Origin: Cynocephalus volans
Lineage: Eukaryota; Chordata; Mammalia; Dermoptera; Cynocephalidae
Direction of reading: 5' to 3'
Assembly (NCBI RefSeq): GCF_027409185.1
Contig: NC_084469.1
Span: 31,486,293-31,550,292, forward strand
DNA length: 64,000 nucleotides
Shown in pieces: positions 1 through 13,019 of this stretch. Both the position numbers and the translations under genes were made by a program. The notes under the pieces are model-generated. The model saw only the letters and a list, made by a program, of their open reading frames with translations. It had not been told where the DNA came from and did not search any database. Each line of letters starts with the position of its first letter. Position 1 is the stretch's first letter.

Positions 1-224
1 GACTTGGATGGAGCTACATTAGATGTAACCTGAAATATAGACATTTTGAAAAATCTGAGCACTGGAATACGGTTCATTTTAGACCCAGGTCAGGTTTTAC
101 TGCCAGATAAGAACTTAGTGTGGAGTTGTCTCAGGCAAGGAACGTGAAATGCAAGAAGGGAATAAATGATGTCTACCTTAAGTCTAAGAGCACAGGGAAC
201 AGACTTGGGGGTCATGGCAGAGGC

Positions 225-400
225 AGGAAGAGGAAGAAACCTCTAGACTGGTAGTCCAGTGAATTGGATCCAGGTCACAGCCTCATGTCCACTCTCCATA
301 TGACCTTAAAAAAGTCAATGTTCCTGACTCTGGTTTCCTCACCTGTAAGGGTTATTAACAGCACCCAGTATGTAAAGGTTGTGGAACCGAATCCCAGCCA
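225..400 (+). repeat. MIR-like SINE
   Basis: Contains GAATTGGATCCAGGTCACAG and TGACTCTGGTTTCCTCACCTG, the core-SINE pattern. Old and diverged. Confidence 0.6.
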
Positions 401-1394
401 TGCAACTTGCTCTATAAACTTGGCAAATTAATGAGAACCTGTTTCCTCATGAGAAACTATTACTTTGGAGGATCCTTCTAAGAATTTAACTGATTTTTTA
501 TGAAAAACACATAGCACAAGCTTGCCATAGAGAATCAATAAATAGAAACTTGATTTCTAGTGCTCTCGTTAGGAACAAATGAGATGTTACTATGAGCATA
601 CAAGTGTTATTTATTATACTTACTCCTAATGGATACTGCTGAAAGGGGGGAAAAATCAAGTTTCTTGCCTAGGAATTCCTGTGCAGCTCCTATGTCTAAG
701 ATGTGTCTGGCTTCTTTTTGTGAAAGGCTTTTTCTTTTCTTTCAGTTTGTTTCACCTATGTGAACAGGATTCAAATTTTTAAAATCATTTCACTAATGTG
801 TAGAGTGCCAACTCAACAAGCCAAAAAGGCTAATCCTACCTTGGCAGCCAGATTACACACATTTGAAACTGAGCAACCAGGTTTGCAGGCTTCCAGAAAA
901 ACAAAAAGTTTAAACTTGATAAGATGGTTACTATCTTTATCTTTATGAAAAATAGGGAGAAAATCAACTGGTCCTTCCTGAAAGCCTACTGCGTTGCACA
1001 CAGTAAGCAGTCGAAAACTTGGTCAGTTGCATTTGAAGCAGCATGCAAATAACTTTTTTGTTATATACCTTGAGTAGATGACTAGGTGTAAAACTGATAT
1101 TGAAAGTTTAGGTCCTTCCATAATAGTTTTACTCCAAATATATTTATCAGGGCAATTAAACTCTGGAAATAATCCCTAATGTTCCCAAAACTGATCTCAG
1201 GGAGGATTTTCTTGTTTCTAATTTAGCACTGATTAAAAGGTCTGGCTCCATGTTCTTTTGAGTTTGTAAGAAAGAGACCTTAATAGCCAATGGCAACTCA
1301 TATCAAGATAAACAAGCTTTCAGCAGCTTACATTATAAATCCATATAAACTATTTGTAAGAATTCAGGATAAAAAGCTGGATACTGGTATTTTG

Positions 1395-1560
1395 TAGAAG
1401 AAGAAAAAAGGTACTCAGTCTTGTCTCTTTTGCCACTAACTTACTAAGTGATCTTGGAAAAGTATTTGGACCAGTTTCTCCATCTGTTTAGAAGGAAGGC
1501 GGTAATTGAGATGGCGCCTGTATCTCTTCCAGTTCACATTTGAGTCTCAGTTCCTCACCA
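1395..1560 (+). repeat. MIR-like SINE
   Basis: GCCACTAACTTACTAAGTGA TCTTGG and CAGTTTCTCCATCTGTTTAG fit MIR. Confidence 0.6.
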
Positions 1561-1904
1561 TTTAGCTTATCTTTATGGTAGAGCCAGTTTAGGCCAAAGA
1601 CAAAATCCCCAATAATGTGCTAACATGTTTAAGGTTCTAAATCACCACGCAGAGAGACTCTGATTAAAAATGGTGCTTGGCCGGATATTGGAAATTTAAA
1701 GAGCATTACACATGAGGTTGGAAGTCAAGTTAACTTCCCAACCTCTGGTTCTCTCTTTAAATAAAGTTTGTGAAATTCTTTATCAAGGTTCTCCTGTGAA
1801 CCCTTTGCTATCATGTACTGTTTATATAGAAAGATTCCCACAACTTGCTTTTGAGACCTGCATCCTAAACCAAAATAGCTCATGATACAGCCTCTAAGTC
1901 ATCA

Positions 1905-1910
1905 TTTATT
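1905..1910 (-). promoter_or_regulatory. Candidate distal polyadenylation signal (AATAAA)
   Basis: AATAAA on the minus strand, followed by a T/G-rich stretch (TATTTTGGTTTAGG). It would give a 3'UTR exon of about 3.0 kb. The sequence around it also resembles an old L2/MIR piece, so it may be incidental. Confidence 0.25.
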
Positions 1911-4017
1911 GATTTATAGAGCACCCATCACATGATTGAGGTGCTTTACAATACAGTAAACATCACAACAAAACTCACATAGTTAAATACAATAAACAAA
2001 TTACAGAACTAAAAAAAGAGCTGGAATGAAGCAACATTATGTCAAATTTCAAAGATGCTGAGAAGTGGCAGTACAAAAAAGGTAATTCCACCAACTGGAG
2101 ACCAGATGGGCAAAGATACACAGGCACCACAACCCAAAGTGGGCAGATTTGTAGAGGGTATGTAAAATAAAATTTCACAACTGAGAATGAAGGCCATTAG
2201 AAATACTATGATACCCAAAGGATCACAGAACTAGTAGAATAACCTCAGAAACATATTACCTTGTATGATGAGGAAATCAACCTCATATGGATTTTAAACT
2301 CGAAAGAAGAGGTCAGAAAGCCAGTGAGATCATCCATCCTATTATAAACACAGACTGAAATCTATGAGCCCCTACAAGAACTTGGCATAAATTTAGGAAA
2401 CAGCCAATAGCTCTACGATCGACAAGACTACGTAGATGTTGTTGATAGTTGGCACCAGGTTAGGGGGAAAAATCCTTTTCCTAAAGCAGAGAAGAATCAC
2501 CTCACACTAATGATGAGGCACTGGTGGGACAAAAGCCACCTGGTTCAGTGTCATCTGAGTGTGGGCTTAATATCAAATGTAGAGGCATTTAAATTCACAT
2601 TGTCAGATGAACACTGGGAAAGGCACAAATAATATCTCTGACAGAGGAAAAGAAGCCACAAAATCTACTAGGCCTGTGTTTCAGATGTAGCACAGTCAGG
2701 GCAGCAGGTGGAAAAAGAGCGTGAAAAGAAATGCACTTGTTCCTGGCTTTCCCTTACACTCCCCTAGATCTAGCCCTAAAAAACCACATGATTATACCAA
2801 AGTAACTGCATTAAAGTGGCACTTAAAGTTCAAGAATAGTTGTCCCTGAGTTACTACATCTTTTGCTATTCGCTGAAGAGTCAAATCCCAGGTTTGAACT
2901 CAAAAGATTGCTAGCAAATCTATAGCAATAGGAGAGCAAAATTCCAACTCCATTTTGCCAAAAGCAACCACCATGTGAACAATTTCTGATTAAAGAGTAA
3001 AAAGGATTATATCCCAAGTCCTTTGTAGGTATGTACTGCTAGCACTTTTGGGCACAATTTTTATGATCTTTGGGGAAAAAAACATTACAAAGTTCTTGAA
3101 GAAAATTGAGCTCCAATGAATCAAATGAAACAATTTTCGCAGTTACTACATGTTTATGGATTTTTATAATGTTTACAGGTTTTTACAATGCTTGAGTGGT
3201 GAACAGACTGAGATTTAGAAAAATTAGTCTCTGTGACTACATCTTCAACCATATTCTGCTTTAAAAGGACATACAAAGTTTGTAAAGATCTAGCGTTTTG
3301 GCAGGAATCCTTTTACTCTTCTGCCAAAGCACTTCTCCAAACCCCACAAAGCAGAAATGCACCACTGAATCTCACAAGCAAACACCATATTTCATCTGGT
3401 ACTATCTCAAGTTCTATTCCTTATATGCCAAAAATGACTTCCCACTCCCAAGCTCGCAACAAACATAGAGAAGCTGAGCCCTGCCTTTTACACTGCACAT
3501 GCTCATTTTACCATTTGCTGAAGTTGTTTTACAAAACTGTATGATATGAAATATTGTTATGTTCAAACAAATCCAAATGTACTGTCAGTAACAGAATCTA
3601 TATATCAAATAGCAAAGCATTACTCACGTAATGCTTTTAGAGTCACATAAAATCTAGATAGAACCCAATACATATACTGTCACGGCCATGTGATTTTCAA
3701 GTATTGTTTGTTTGCATAAGGAATCAACCTGAGATTTTTCTAAACTTCACTTCTCTAGCATTCAGTATTAAAACCTTCATTCAATACAATAAAAGCCAAC
3801 AACTTGACAATTATTGGAAAAAAATTATATTTTGGAAGAACTCACTACATAAGGTGACAGGATTCCAAAATCAAATTACATGAAAATATACATCGCAATT
3901 TCTTTGTACAATAGGTGAGAAAAATCTGCAGTATAGTAGAGGCAAAGAAATATGAAGCACTCAGGAGAAGGATAGGGAAAACAGCATTTTTAATAGCCAA
4001 CCCAGAGGTTAAATAGA

Positions 4018-4902
4018 ACGTCTGTAGCTGTGCATGCTTTATTTATCCAACTTTAACATTAGGCAGCTGAAGGGCAAAAATAAAACCAAATCAGAATTTT
4101 GTATTGTTTAGGGTAAAATTTCAATAAGTTCAATTCAAAACCAACGCTTTTCAGTTTTCAGTGGTTATGACTGGGTTCAAGAGCTCTCAATAGCCAAAAA
4201 ATGTTATTGCTACATCCAATCCAAGATATGGGTGCAATTAGAATACAAAAAAGGATAAAGCACCTAGTGATGACCACTCCTCTGAAGTCATCATTTAAAA
4301 TCAAGTAATTGCTTATTAAGTATTTCAGTATTTAAACTAACTTTCTGGCAGAAAGAAGAGATAAAAGCAAAGGGTAGTGTGTGAAAACAAAGAAGATGCC
4401 AAAGTTTAGTAAGTGAAAAGAGTTTAATGAAGCCTCAATGGTTTAAAGGAAATTAAATGGGAACTTTTAATCCTAATTGCTTTTCATCTGACATGCTTTA
4501 AGGAAGTCTTTTAAAACTGGTAAGAAACAATGAATACGGAAAGAAAACCTGCTAACATCTTTTAGGATTTACACGATTCTTATTCTACTACAAGAAAGCA
4601 TTATTTGGTACAAGGTGTATTTGTGGATGTACATGAACAGTATAGTATATATATTATCCGGATCATGTTGTGCTATGTACAGGTCTTTACAATTCTTCCT
4701 GAAGGTTAAAACAGTTCATTAGAATTCAAAATGCGTAATCATCTGTTAAGTTGGCACTTGTTAGGCTCTTTTCAGCATTGATAACTGGCATGTTTTATTG
4801 CAGCCCAGTTCCAGCCAGTGTTTGCCAACTTGTTACAACAGAAGTCCAGCAATAGGTGGGTAGAGTGCAGGAAAAACAGTGCCATGTTTCTCAATTGAAG
4901 AC
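4018..4902 (-). other. UBE2G1: UBE2G1 3'UTR exon (exon 6), proximal part
   Basis: At 4903 the minus strand has a pyrimidine tract followed by TAG, a good acceptor that would pair with the donor at 15087. The sequence that follows is non-coding and fits my memory of the UBE2G1 3'UTR, but I could not align it. An early AATAAA lies near 4798. A tandem ATAAATAAA is at about 4045-4038, so cleavage near 4018 is one possible end. The true end may be much further downstream, for example past the AATAAA at 1910-1905. The start is fairly secure; the end is a guess. Confidence 0.7.
4038..4043 (-). promoter_or_regulatory. Candidate polyadenylation signal (AATAAA)
   Basis: AATAAA on the minus strand in the context GGATAAATAAAGCATGC, about 860 nt into the 3'UTR exon. 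A T/G-rich stretch lies further downstream. It would end a short 3'UTR form. Nothing here proves that it is used. Confidence 0.35.
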
Positions 4903-5067
4903 CTACAAAAACAACAAAAAAACCCCAACATTATATGATGAATTTACATTACAAAAGAATTAATTAATTAGAAAATTTTATTTATATTGTGTCTTTGAAA
5001 ACAGATTCTTAATTTCATTTTAAGCTCACTTTTGTTCTTGTCCATTACGGAATCCACTAGCAACATG

Positions 5068-5240
5068 TGGCTATTTAATTTTAATTTTAAATTAATTAAC
5101 ATTAAATAAAACTTAAAATTTAGTTCCTCGGTCACACTAGCCACATTTCAAAGGCTCAGTAGGCACATGTGGCTAATGACTGCCATACTGGACAGCATAG
5201 GTAATGTCTCTATCACTGCAGAAAGTTCTATTGTACAGCG
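5068..5240 (-). mobile_element. MER5A-like hAT (Charlie) element
   Basis: Contains CACTAGCCACATTTCAAAGG, GGCACATGTGGCTAATGACT and CAGAAAGTTCTATTGTACAG, the reverse complement of MER5A as I remember it. Non-coding. Confidence 0.8.
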
Positions 5241-5569
5241 TTCATTTAGATTTTCAATACTACAAATGTCTTTCAACTTATATTCCGAATCATAAATTGA
5301 AGGATTATTTAAAAGTCAAGTAATTTGGAAGTTTACAAATATTTGAGGCTATTCAGAGAACCAACTTAAAAGATTGTCACACTTCTCAACTTGCTAACTT
5401 CTATCTAACTATGTTCAGTTCAAACCCATTTTCTCCATAGAGCCCTCCACAAATGATCCTCCATCCCACTTACAGCTTCTAATTGTTTTGTATCTGCTGG
5501 TCTCACATCCTCAATTAGATTGGAATTCAAGAACATGTCTAAACAAAAACCACCACCATCATACCAAGT

Positions 5570-5715
5570 GCTTATTATATGGCAAGCAGCGTGATAACTG
5601 CTTTACAAATTCATCTCATGAAACACATCTGACAATCATCATATGAAGGTGTTTCACCCTATTTTACAGAGAAAAGTGAGACACGGTCACACAGCTAATA
5701 AATGGCAGAGTTTCC
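5570..5715 (+). repeat. MIR/L2-like fragment
   Basis: CACCCTATTTTACAGAGAAA and GTCACACAGCTAATAAATGG are typical of MIR/L2 3' parts. Confidence 0.6.
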
Positions 5716-5741
5716 TGGACAAAAAGTTAGGAAAACACTGA

Positions 5742-5915
5742 GTTCAAGTTTAAACAGTGTCATTTAACAACTGGACTTTTCAGAGCCTCCATTTTATTAA
5801 TGTGTGCTTTGAATACGGGAGTTCTAGGGGAGGGCCGAGGGCAGCAGAGAAGAGACCACCTATTACTATTACATCTTTAGATCAAGTGTTCCAAGGAACT
5901 CAGAGACCTGTATGT
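5742..5915 (+). repeat. Direct duplication, copy A
   Basis: Shares about 85% identity by eye with 7714-7894, including an uninterrupted stretch through GCAGAGAAGAGACCACCTAT. I do not recognise it as a named mammalian repeat. The frame starting at 5757 only reflects the shared sequence. Confidence 0.85.
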
Positions 5916-7713
5916 GCTGCCAAGCATAAGTTTGGGCAAAAGAACTCAAAAAGAACACGACTGGGAATTCAAGGGATATAATTTTAAACTCCTGACAGAG
6001 AAGTCATTTAAATGTACTTAAGAGTTACAGCAAAATTTAACTGATACCAGACGTGTTCAAAGTTCAGTGTGTCTTCTAAAAGCCTTGCATCCAAAAAAAC
6101 AAACAAACAAAAAAAAAAAAAAAAAAGGAAAAAGCAGCCCAGAGTGAATTTATCAATCTTACAATCACCCAAAATCAACTACACCAAAGCTGTGTTATAG
6201 GGAGGAAAAAAGCTGTAAACCAATCTGTGACTGCATGTCACTATTTCCACAATTTAGACTACCTCCTTAGGATAGATTCTGATGGGTAGAGCTACTGCTC
6301 TACTTTTTCTTTCCAAAAGAATTATACCAATTAATCTAAATGGCCCCTAACAAAGCCTGAAATACACCAAATATGAATATATTACCTTCACCAGAACCAG
6401 GTTCTAACTGTTTACATACAGATACATTTTTGTGCATACATATTTTTTATTAGAAAACCTAAAGACATACACTGAAAATCAAGAGACAATGTTATAGAAT
6501 ATGTATTCTAACTTTTAGGTAACATTACTTGAATATTCTTCCAAAGAGCATACAACACCGAAATTAATCCCTGGCCAATAAATCTCTCAGGGCTGAAGGA
6601 GAACTGGGTATAGAGTTTGGACATTTAGTAATCATTCCCCTACAATATAAACGATGAGCAATTTCAGAGCCCCAAAGGAATCATTTACAAACTGTTTCTG
6701 TGTGAGGTTTTAAAGAAAAATACCCAGAGAAGACTGACTGCTGAAAGTCACTAAACACCTAAAACCGGGAAACAGAGCCTTTTAATAGTGAAGAGTCAGC
6801 TTCAAATAGCATCTGCCTCTTCAGCAGAAAACGTAAAATCTATTCCTCCTCCTTTGAATACAATCTATTCTAAATGGAGAAAAAAGCTTCAGTACAGAAA
6901 AAGTAAGTCTGTCATTCTTTTCTTTAGAAAGATAAATGTGAAAACTGAATTACCTGCAAGACACTCTAAATAAATGGTGCTGACCTGAGACAGTCATTTA
7001 CATTTTAAAGCATATCCCATTTCTAACTTAAAAAATACCTGTTTCAATATTGAAATTATATCAATTACAGATGTTGCTTGCCTCAAACCATCTCTTAATT
7101 ATTACTGCTTTTTAATCTAAAAATCTGGAAATGGTTTACCTCCAAAGCACTTAAGTGTCTTGCTCCATTTCTTTCTCTTTTTTTTTTCTGGCAGCTGGCC
7201 AGTTTGAGGATCAAAACACTTGTCCTTGATGTTGTAACACCACACTCACCAGCCAGCCCTGTTCTATTCATTTCTAAAACTAGAATCAAGTCATTAATTT
7301 TCTATGTGGTTATGCAACCTTAACTTTTTAAAAGACCTAAAAAATACAAAGGAGACAAGTGTACTCCCAAGTAGAAACTACTTTTGATATTAAAGAAAAC
7401 AGTAAATAATAAAATTCCTCACTCAGAGGTAAGTGCTCCAATAATCTCAAGTTAAAGCAATACATGAGGAAAACAGCTAATATCAAGGAAGTTTTCCTCA
7501 TTACCCTTCATAAAATGCTTCCAAAAGCTCCAATTCATCCTACACTGCCACCCAGTATACTCTCCATCCATCCCCCCCTTCACCAATTCACTGATTTTTT
7601 TCTCCTCCAAACTCTTCTTCTTCTATCATAACCACCCACACCCTCTTCCTTCTGAGGTCTGTAAGACCTCACTTTCCTAGATCTCCTCCTTGTGAGCAAG
7701 CCAGTCCATAATG

Positions 7714-7894
7714 GGTTCAAGTTTAAAAAGTGTCATTTAACAGTTGGACTTTTCAGAGCATTTATTATATTAATGTGTGCTTTGAATATGGTGGGGGTCT
7801 AGGGTTGTGCCAAAGGAAGCAGAGAAGAGACCACCTATTACTATTACATCCTTATTTAGATCAAGTGTTCCAAGGAACTCAAAGCCCTGTCTGT
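7714..7894 (+). repeat. Direct duplication, copy B
   Basis: Second copy of the segment at 5742-5915, same orientation, about 1.8 kb away in the same intron. It has a few small insertions relative to copy A, for example CTTATTT in place of CTTT near the right end. Flanks on both sides diverge abruptly. Confidence 0.85.
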
Positions 7895-9039
7895 CTCTTC
7901 CTCCTGTCCCCTAAATGTGGAAATTGTCCATGATGTTGTCCTTGACCCTAGTAAATAGCATTCTCCACACCACATGGATGTTCATTTCTACTCTGGGGAC
8001 ATCCAATGTCACTAGCAGCCCTACTTCTAACCTCTGTCCCTGCCATTCAAAATTTACTTGTGTGCTGACTCCTCAAAGCCAAGCTCTGCTTCTATTCCCA
8101 CTGGAGCTCTTAACATGGTTTAGACTTACTTCTGTTTATGCCTAGTCTACCTGGCTGGACAAAGAGCTCTTTGTTGGCCAGGATAATGTATCTGTGGTAT
8201 TCTACATACCTTCTTCTCCCCAAGGGAATAGCTCCTTTGCAATTGGTAGCTGATTAACAAATACTCATTAACAAGAATTGAAATGAGCTCATCATCACCT
8301 GTTCTTGGTGTTACCTCTCATTTCAAAAAATAAATCTTAATCCTTAATAATATGCAATTGTCAAAAAGGCAGCAGATATAAATTACTGAGCTAGCAAAAT
8401 CTTAAGACAATGTTAAATATAAAGTCCAAAATGGATGGTATGTTTACGCTTACATTATATACATAGACATATATTACACATTCATGCATGTACCTGTGTG
8501 TGTTGGGGGAGGGTTCGATTTCTGAAAGATTAAACTATTATCAGTGGTTACTTCTGCCAGCAGAGCTGGGAGGCTAAGATGGGAAAGAGATTTACTTTTC
8601 CTTATATACAGAAGTTCCTGTATTCCAAATTTTTGTAATGCCTGCTTTGTTCCTGCAATTGGGGGTGGGGAGGGGAATGAGGAGAGAAAGAGAACAACAA
8701 CGAGGAGGTAGGCAAAGAAACTAAAGGTAGCAATCAGACTTAGAAGGAACCAGATAGAAATATGGTATTTATGGGTAAGAGATATTTCCAGGAGAGATAA
8801 TCAGTAGTGTCAAATGCTACAGAGATTAAGAATCAAGACTTAATTAAACATTTAAATGTAATAAAAGGGCAGTTTCTAGTGTCCTTAGTAGTTTTTTTTT
8901 TTTTCCTCCTGTGGAAAGATAAGATGAGGCAAATGTTAACATGCCTGAGGACTGACAGCTATAAAAACAAAAATGGTAAAGCCACCCCCTTTTGTTTCCC
9001 AGTACCTTTCTTCCACCCTAAAGGTAAGCACTATTACAA

Positions 9040-9960
9040 ATTCTATGAATATTATGTATTTCTTTGAATCCCTGTTTTTTAAAACTTTAATTCTACCAGG
9101 TAACTATGAAGAATAATACAGAGGGTTTTATTTTTTAGTTTACATAAATGGCATCCTACTCTGTTTTTTTGTTTGTTTGTTTTGTGAATTGCTCTTCCTA
9201 CTCAAGACTGTGTTTCTGAGATTTAACTATGTTGTTATATATTGGTTGTATATAACTCTACATCTGTATTACACATTTCAGCCGCTGGATAATATTCCAT
9301 TGTATCAATCACAATTTATAAATTCTACTGATGGGCCTTTTAAAATTATAAGATGTTGTAAGCAATATCCTTGTATATGTCTCTCTATACACATGCTAGA
9401 GTTTTTCTAACTTATATACACCTAAATCACACGATATGTGTTTTCAAATTGACTTGATATTGCCATATCGTTCTCCAATGCTGATAGAACGATTTTGTTT
9501 ATGCCAGTATTTGAAGTGCACTATTTTTCCAAATCCTTATAAACACTTTGGTTTCTTGGACATTTTAATTTTTGACAATCTAATGGACTTGATATCATCT
9601 CCCCGTAGCTTATATTTCTGATTACAAATGCAGTTACTTTTCACATGCATAACAATTAGCCTTCTTTTATTTATTTTCTATTCCTATCAATCTCTTTTAT
9701 GCTGATATTTTCTTACTGATTTGTAGAAGCTGGTTGTATATTCTGGATAGAAATCATGAATATTAGGTATAGAGCAATCTTTTCCCATTTTGGCACTTGT
9801 CTTTATTTTGTCTTGTCATAATACTTAAGCTTTCAGTTTGAAGTAGTCAAATTTATCAAATGTTTTTCCTTTTATGCTATGATCTTTTAGAGTTGTCTAA
9901 TTAATCCTTTACCTTGATATTCTCCATTATTTTTTATTCTGATAGTTTTTCATATTGGGT
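9040..9960 (-). mobile_element. Old antisense L1 ORF2 fragment
   Basis: Plus-strand text such as TGGATAATATTCCATTGTAT, TACTGATTTGTAGAAGCTGG and AAATTTATCAAATGTTTTTC is the reverse complement of L1 ORF2. Heavily mutated; the open frames here are remnants or chance. A (GTTT)n run is at 9170-9182. Confidence 0.75.
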
Positions 9961-10689
9961 AGAGTTTTCACTTTTCCTTTTCATATTACTGGAACACAGG
10001 TAATAAGAAAGGCTCAACATTTCAAGAACCTTTGTTTTAAGGAAATGTGGAGACCAATCCTTAAATGATCTGAATACTGATCAAGGATGTAGTCCCGTTA
10101 GATAATCACTATTCCAAATGTGGTCCCAAATAAGAAATGAAGAGAATATGGCTGCTTTGGAAGAACGGAAATCATATATATGCAGCCATATATACTCTTA
10201 TTTGTGAGAGATGACTCTGAGTTCACACACCACATCTGCAACTAGGTAAGGCAAACTGTCTTCTTTCTTACTGTGCTGGGTCACACAATGCCTAGTATCC
10301 TGGGTCAGGTTCCTTAGGAAACAGAGATATGCTTATATGAGGTTTACTGGGAAGTGCTCTTAAAAACAAGAGTGAGGAAAGCAGCCTTAGGCAGAAGATG
10401 AACAGGAGGCAGCTGAAACAGAGGCCTCAGTTGATCCTACATTGGAATGGCCTTTTAGAGAACTCCCAAACTGAGAAAAGAGGGCCAGTCATTCAAGACT
10501 TTGTACCACCCAACTCCACCCCTAATCAACCAATCACTGAATGCAGGTGACCACCAGGAAGAGGGAACAGTCTGGGGAAGTCATTGCTTTTAGCTGAGGG
10601 CAATTCCTAAAGAGGAACTCAGCTATGCTTTATCAATAGGCAACATTCCCAGCAGCTTGGGGTATGACTACTTCTCTCTGGGCAGAAGA

Positions 10690-11075
10690 CCATAATAGCC
10701 ACCACACCTAGCTCAAACCTCTCTTATCCTCTCATTTGTTCCCGCTGATGAAGCCAACGGCCATGGTGTGAGCTGACCTATGGAGAGGCCCACATAACAA
10801 ATAACTGAGGGAGGATACCAGCCAGTGTGGAATTGAATCCTGCCCACTCCTAACTTAAGTGAGCTTGGAGGCAGACCCAACCCCAGTTGAGCCTTAAGAT
10901 GACTGCAGTGCCAGCCAACACCTTGACGGCAGCTCTGTGAGGGACCTAGGGCCAAGAAAACTCAACTAAATGGCACCCAAGTCCCTTGCTCATGGAAACC
11001 ATGAGATGATAAATGTAGTTTAAAGCCAATAAGTTTTAGGTAATTTATTACATAGCAGTAAAGATCTAATACAGT
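10690..11075 (+). mobile_element. Probable MaLR (MLT1-like) LTR 3' end
   Basis: Ends with GATGATAAATGTAGTTTAAA GCCAATAAGTTTTAGGTAAT and a terminal GATCTAATAC, a typical MaLR end. The upstream limit is a guess and may extend to about 10280. Confidence 0.55.
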
Positions 11076-11642
11076 TTCCTTCAAGGCTGTATTCAAAGCA
11101 AATGGTTTCCTCGGTATACAGCCTAAATACAAAAAATTATGTAATGACAATGATATTCACCTCAATAAAAGGAAGACTGACTCATTTACTCAAACACTTG
11201 ATTCCCTGTAGCACACAATACTCTGTGCATCAGGTGGATGAGTAAAATACAGACTTATTCTTAGAAGATATTAGTTTGGTATGATAATGCTTTTAATAAA
11301 ATTTTCAAGTGATTTTACTTTATAGTTCAACCCAAACTGATGACTGGGTTAGGTACTCATTGAGGCTTTTATTTCCCAATCGGATCATATCGTATATAAT
11401 GAGAGGAGTAAGACAGACAAGTTCATAAACAACTAAAAGGTAGACTATAAGTGCTCCAGTGCTTCAGAAAGGGAAGGTTTTGTTTGGGGGCAAAGAACAA
11501 TTGCTTCATGAAAGAAATGAAATTTGAAATGGACCTTATCTCAACAAGTGACAAAAGGAGGAGAAGACAAACATTCCAGACCCTTGATATGGGAACTGGC
11601 CCACAGTTGGTACTCAAATACTTTCAATAAAATTATTATATT

Positions 11643-11803
11643 GGGCCGAGCCTGTGGCGCACTCGGGAGGGTGCTGCGCTGGGAGCGCGGCGACGCTCCC
11701 AGCGGCCGCGGGTTCGGATCCTATATAGGAATGGCCGGTACACTCACTGGCTGAGTGCCGGTCACGAAAAAGAAAAAAAAATAAAAAAATAAAAAAAAAA
11801 TAA
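11643..11803 (+). mobile_element. CYN SINE, shortened-dimer (GC-rich) subfamily
   Basis: GC-rich tRNA-like head (GGGCCGAGCC...GGGTTCGGATCC), a partial second unit ending GCCGGTCACGAAAA, then an A-rich tail. A 17-bp duplication with one mismatch flanks it (11626-11642 and 11804-11820, AATAAAATTATT...). Confidence 0.93.
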
Positions 11804-12154
11804 AATAAAATTATTGTATTAATTTCACTTAAGACTGTTCTATCAAGAACTCCAGCTCCCACATCCTTTGCAACGGTGTAATATATCTGGAGTACTTGTA
11901 ACTTTTAAGAACCATGCTTTGTTATTAATGTGTGAACAGTGATAACCTATGCTTAGTCAAGATTTCCAATTATTGCTTACTTACTCTTTAATTATAAGTT
12001 ATTATTTAGGTTCACCATTAGCAGTATACTATACTGTTTTTCAATAAACCTGTTCTAAAAAATGAAGTATTTTGGTTCAACATTATTTTCAGCCTGTACC
12101 TTTGTGATAAGTGGACTAATCTTGATAACGAAACTTTAAAGATCTAAATGAGTA

Positions 12155-12230
12155 TACTTCAGAAGGTTCACGGAAAAATGGAATTAAAGGATAATATGAT
12201 CTTTCCAGGAACTTTTTAAAGACCCTTTCA
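12155..12230. mobile_element. Palindromic ~80-bp MITE, copy 1
   Basis: Ends resemble inverted repeats of the form GGGTCTTCAAAAAGTTCATGG around a core AATGGAATTAAAGGATAATA. Flanked by TA-rich sequence. Looks mariner-like; I cannot name the family. Confidence 0.7.
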
Positions 12231-13019
12231 TATATTTGATGGTTCAAACATAAAGTAACTCATCCCACTAGTAAAGCAGATATTTGTTTTCAACACTTCA
12301 TTAGTATTATTTAATTAATTTTCAATATATTAACAAGGTAAATGTAATAAAACACTTGGTTATTTCCTAAATTTATAAAGTACTGTTTACAATGTCAAAT
12401 TATAAATAAGTTTAGGCTTCAATATGGATACTTTATTCCTCTTCACTTCTTTGTTGTCACCAAGCTCTTTTCTGACTGAAAAACAGGTAAGGGTAAGGAC
12501 AACAAGCCATGATGGCTTTCTTGTTCTTAAGTGAGTATAATACCCATAAAAGAACCAATACAATGAGCTGAGCTTTCTGAAGACTAGCATGTGTGGAGCA
12601 TGTTCAATACCAGGAGACTTAGGAAAGGGTCTAGTAATAAGAACATAGTCTAAAGTGGTGGCAAGAGTCAAAAAAAGGAAAAACACCACATGCAAGGGCC
12701 ACTGACTATATGTGAGGGAGATATCACAGAATTATAATGACATAAGAACATGATTACTAAACAAAAATAGAACAAAAACAAACAGGATAGATATAAACAC
12801 CTTTGCATTTGATATATTTGATCATAAAAGTAGCAAAAATTAGGACAGTATGATGATTCTGGTTCAGGGACAGACAAGCCAACCAATGAAAAATTGAAAA
12901 GCCAAAAACAGATCAACTCATACCTGGAAATGTGATTTTATGACATAACTGGTATTGTACATGTGGTGAAAGGAAGAACTTGTCAATGAATGGTGTAGTC
13001 AACAGTTATACATCGGGGG

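Larger units (their letters stand above)
1..4017. other. Distal UBE2G1 3'UTR or downstream flank
   Basis: No coding sequence is supported here. Open frames at 2823-3017 (minus) and 3233-3544 (plus) show no recognisable protein. I see MIR-like pieces at about 225-400 and 1395-1560 and an L2/MIR-like piece near 1905-1990. The rest of 2000-4000 looks unique and repeat-poor, as expected for a long 3'UTR. In human, ANKFY1 lies downstream of UBE2G1 on the same strand; I see none of its exons. Confidence 0.5.

Noticed and set aside
3233..3544. 103-codon frame in the distal 3' region as a gene
   Set aside because: No recognisable domain, no splice context, and it is antisense to a probable long 3'UTR.
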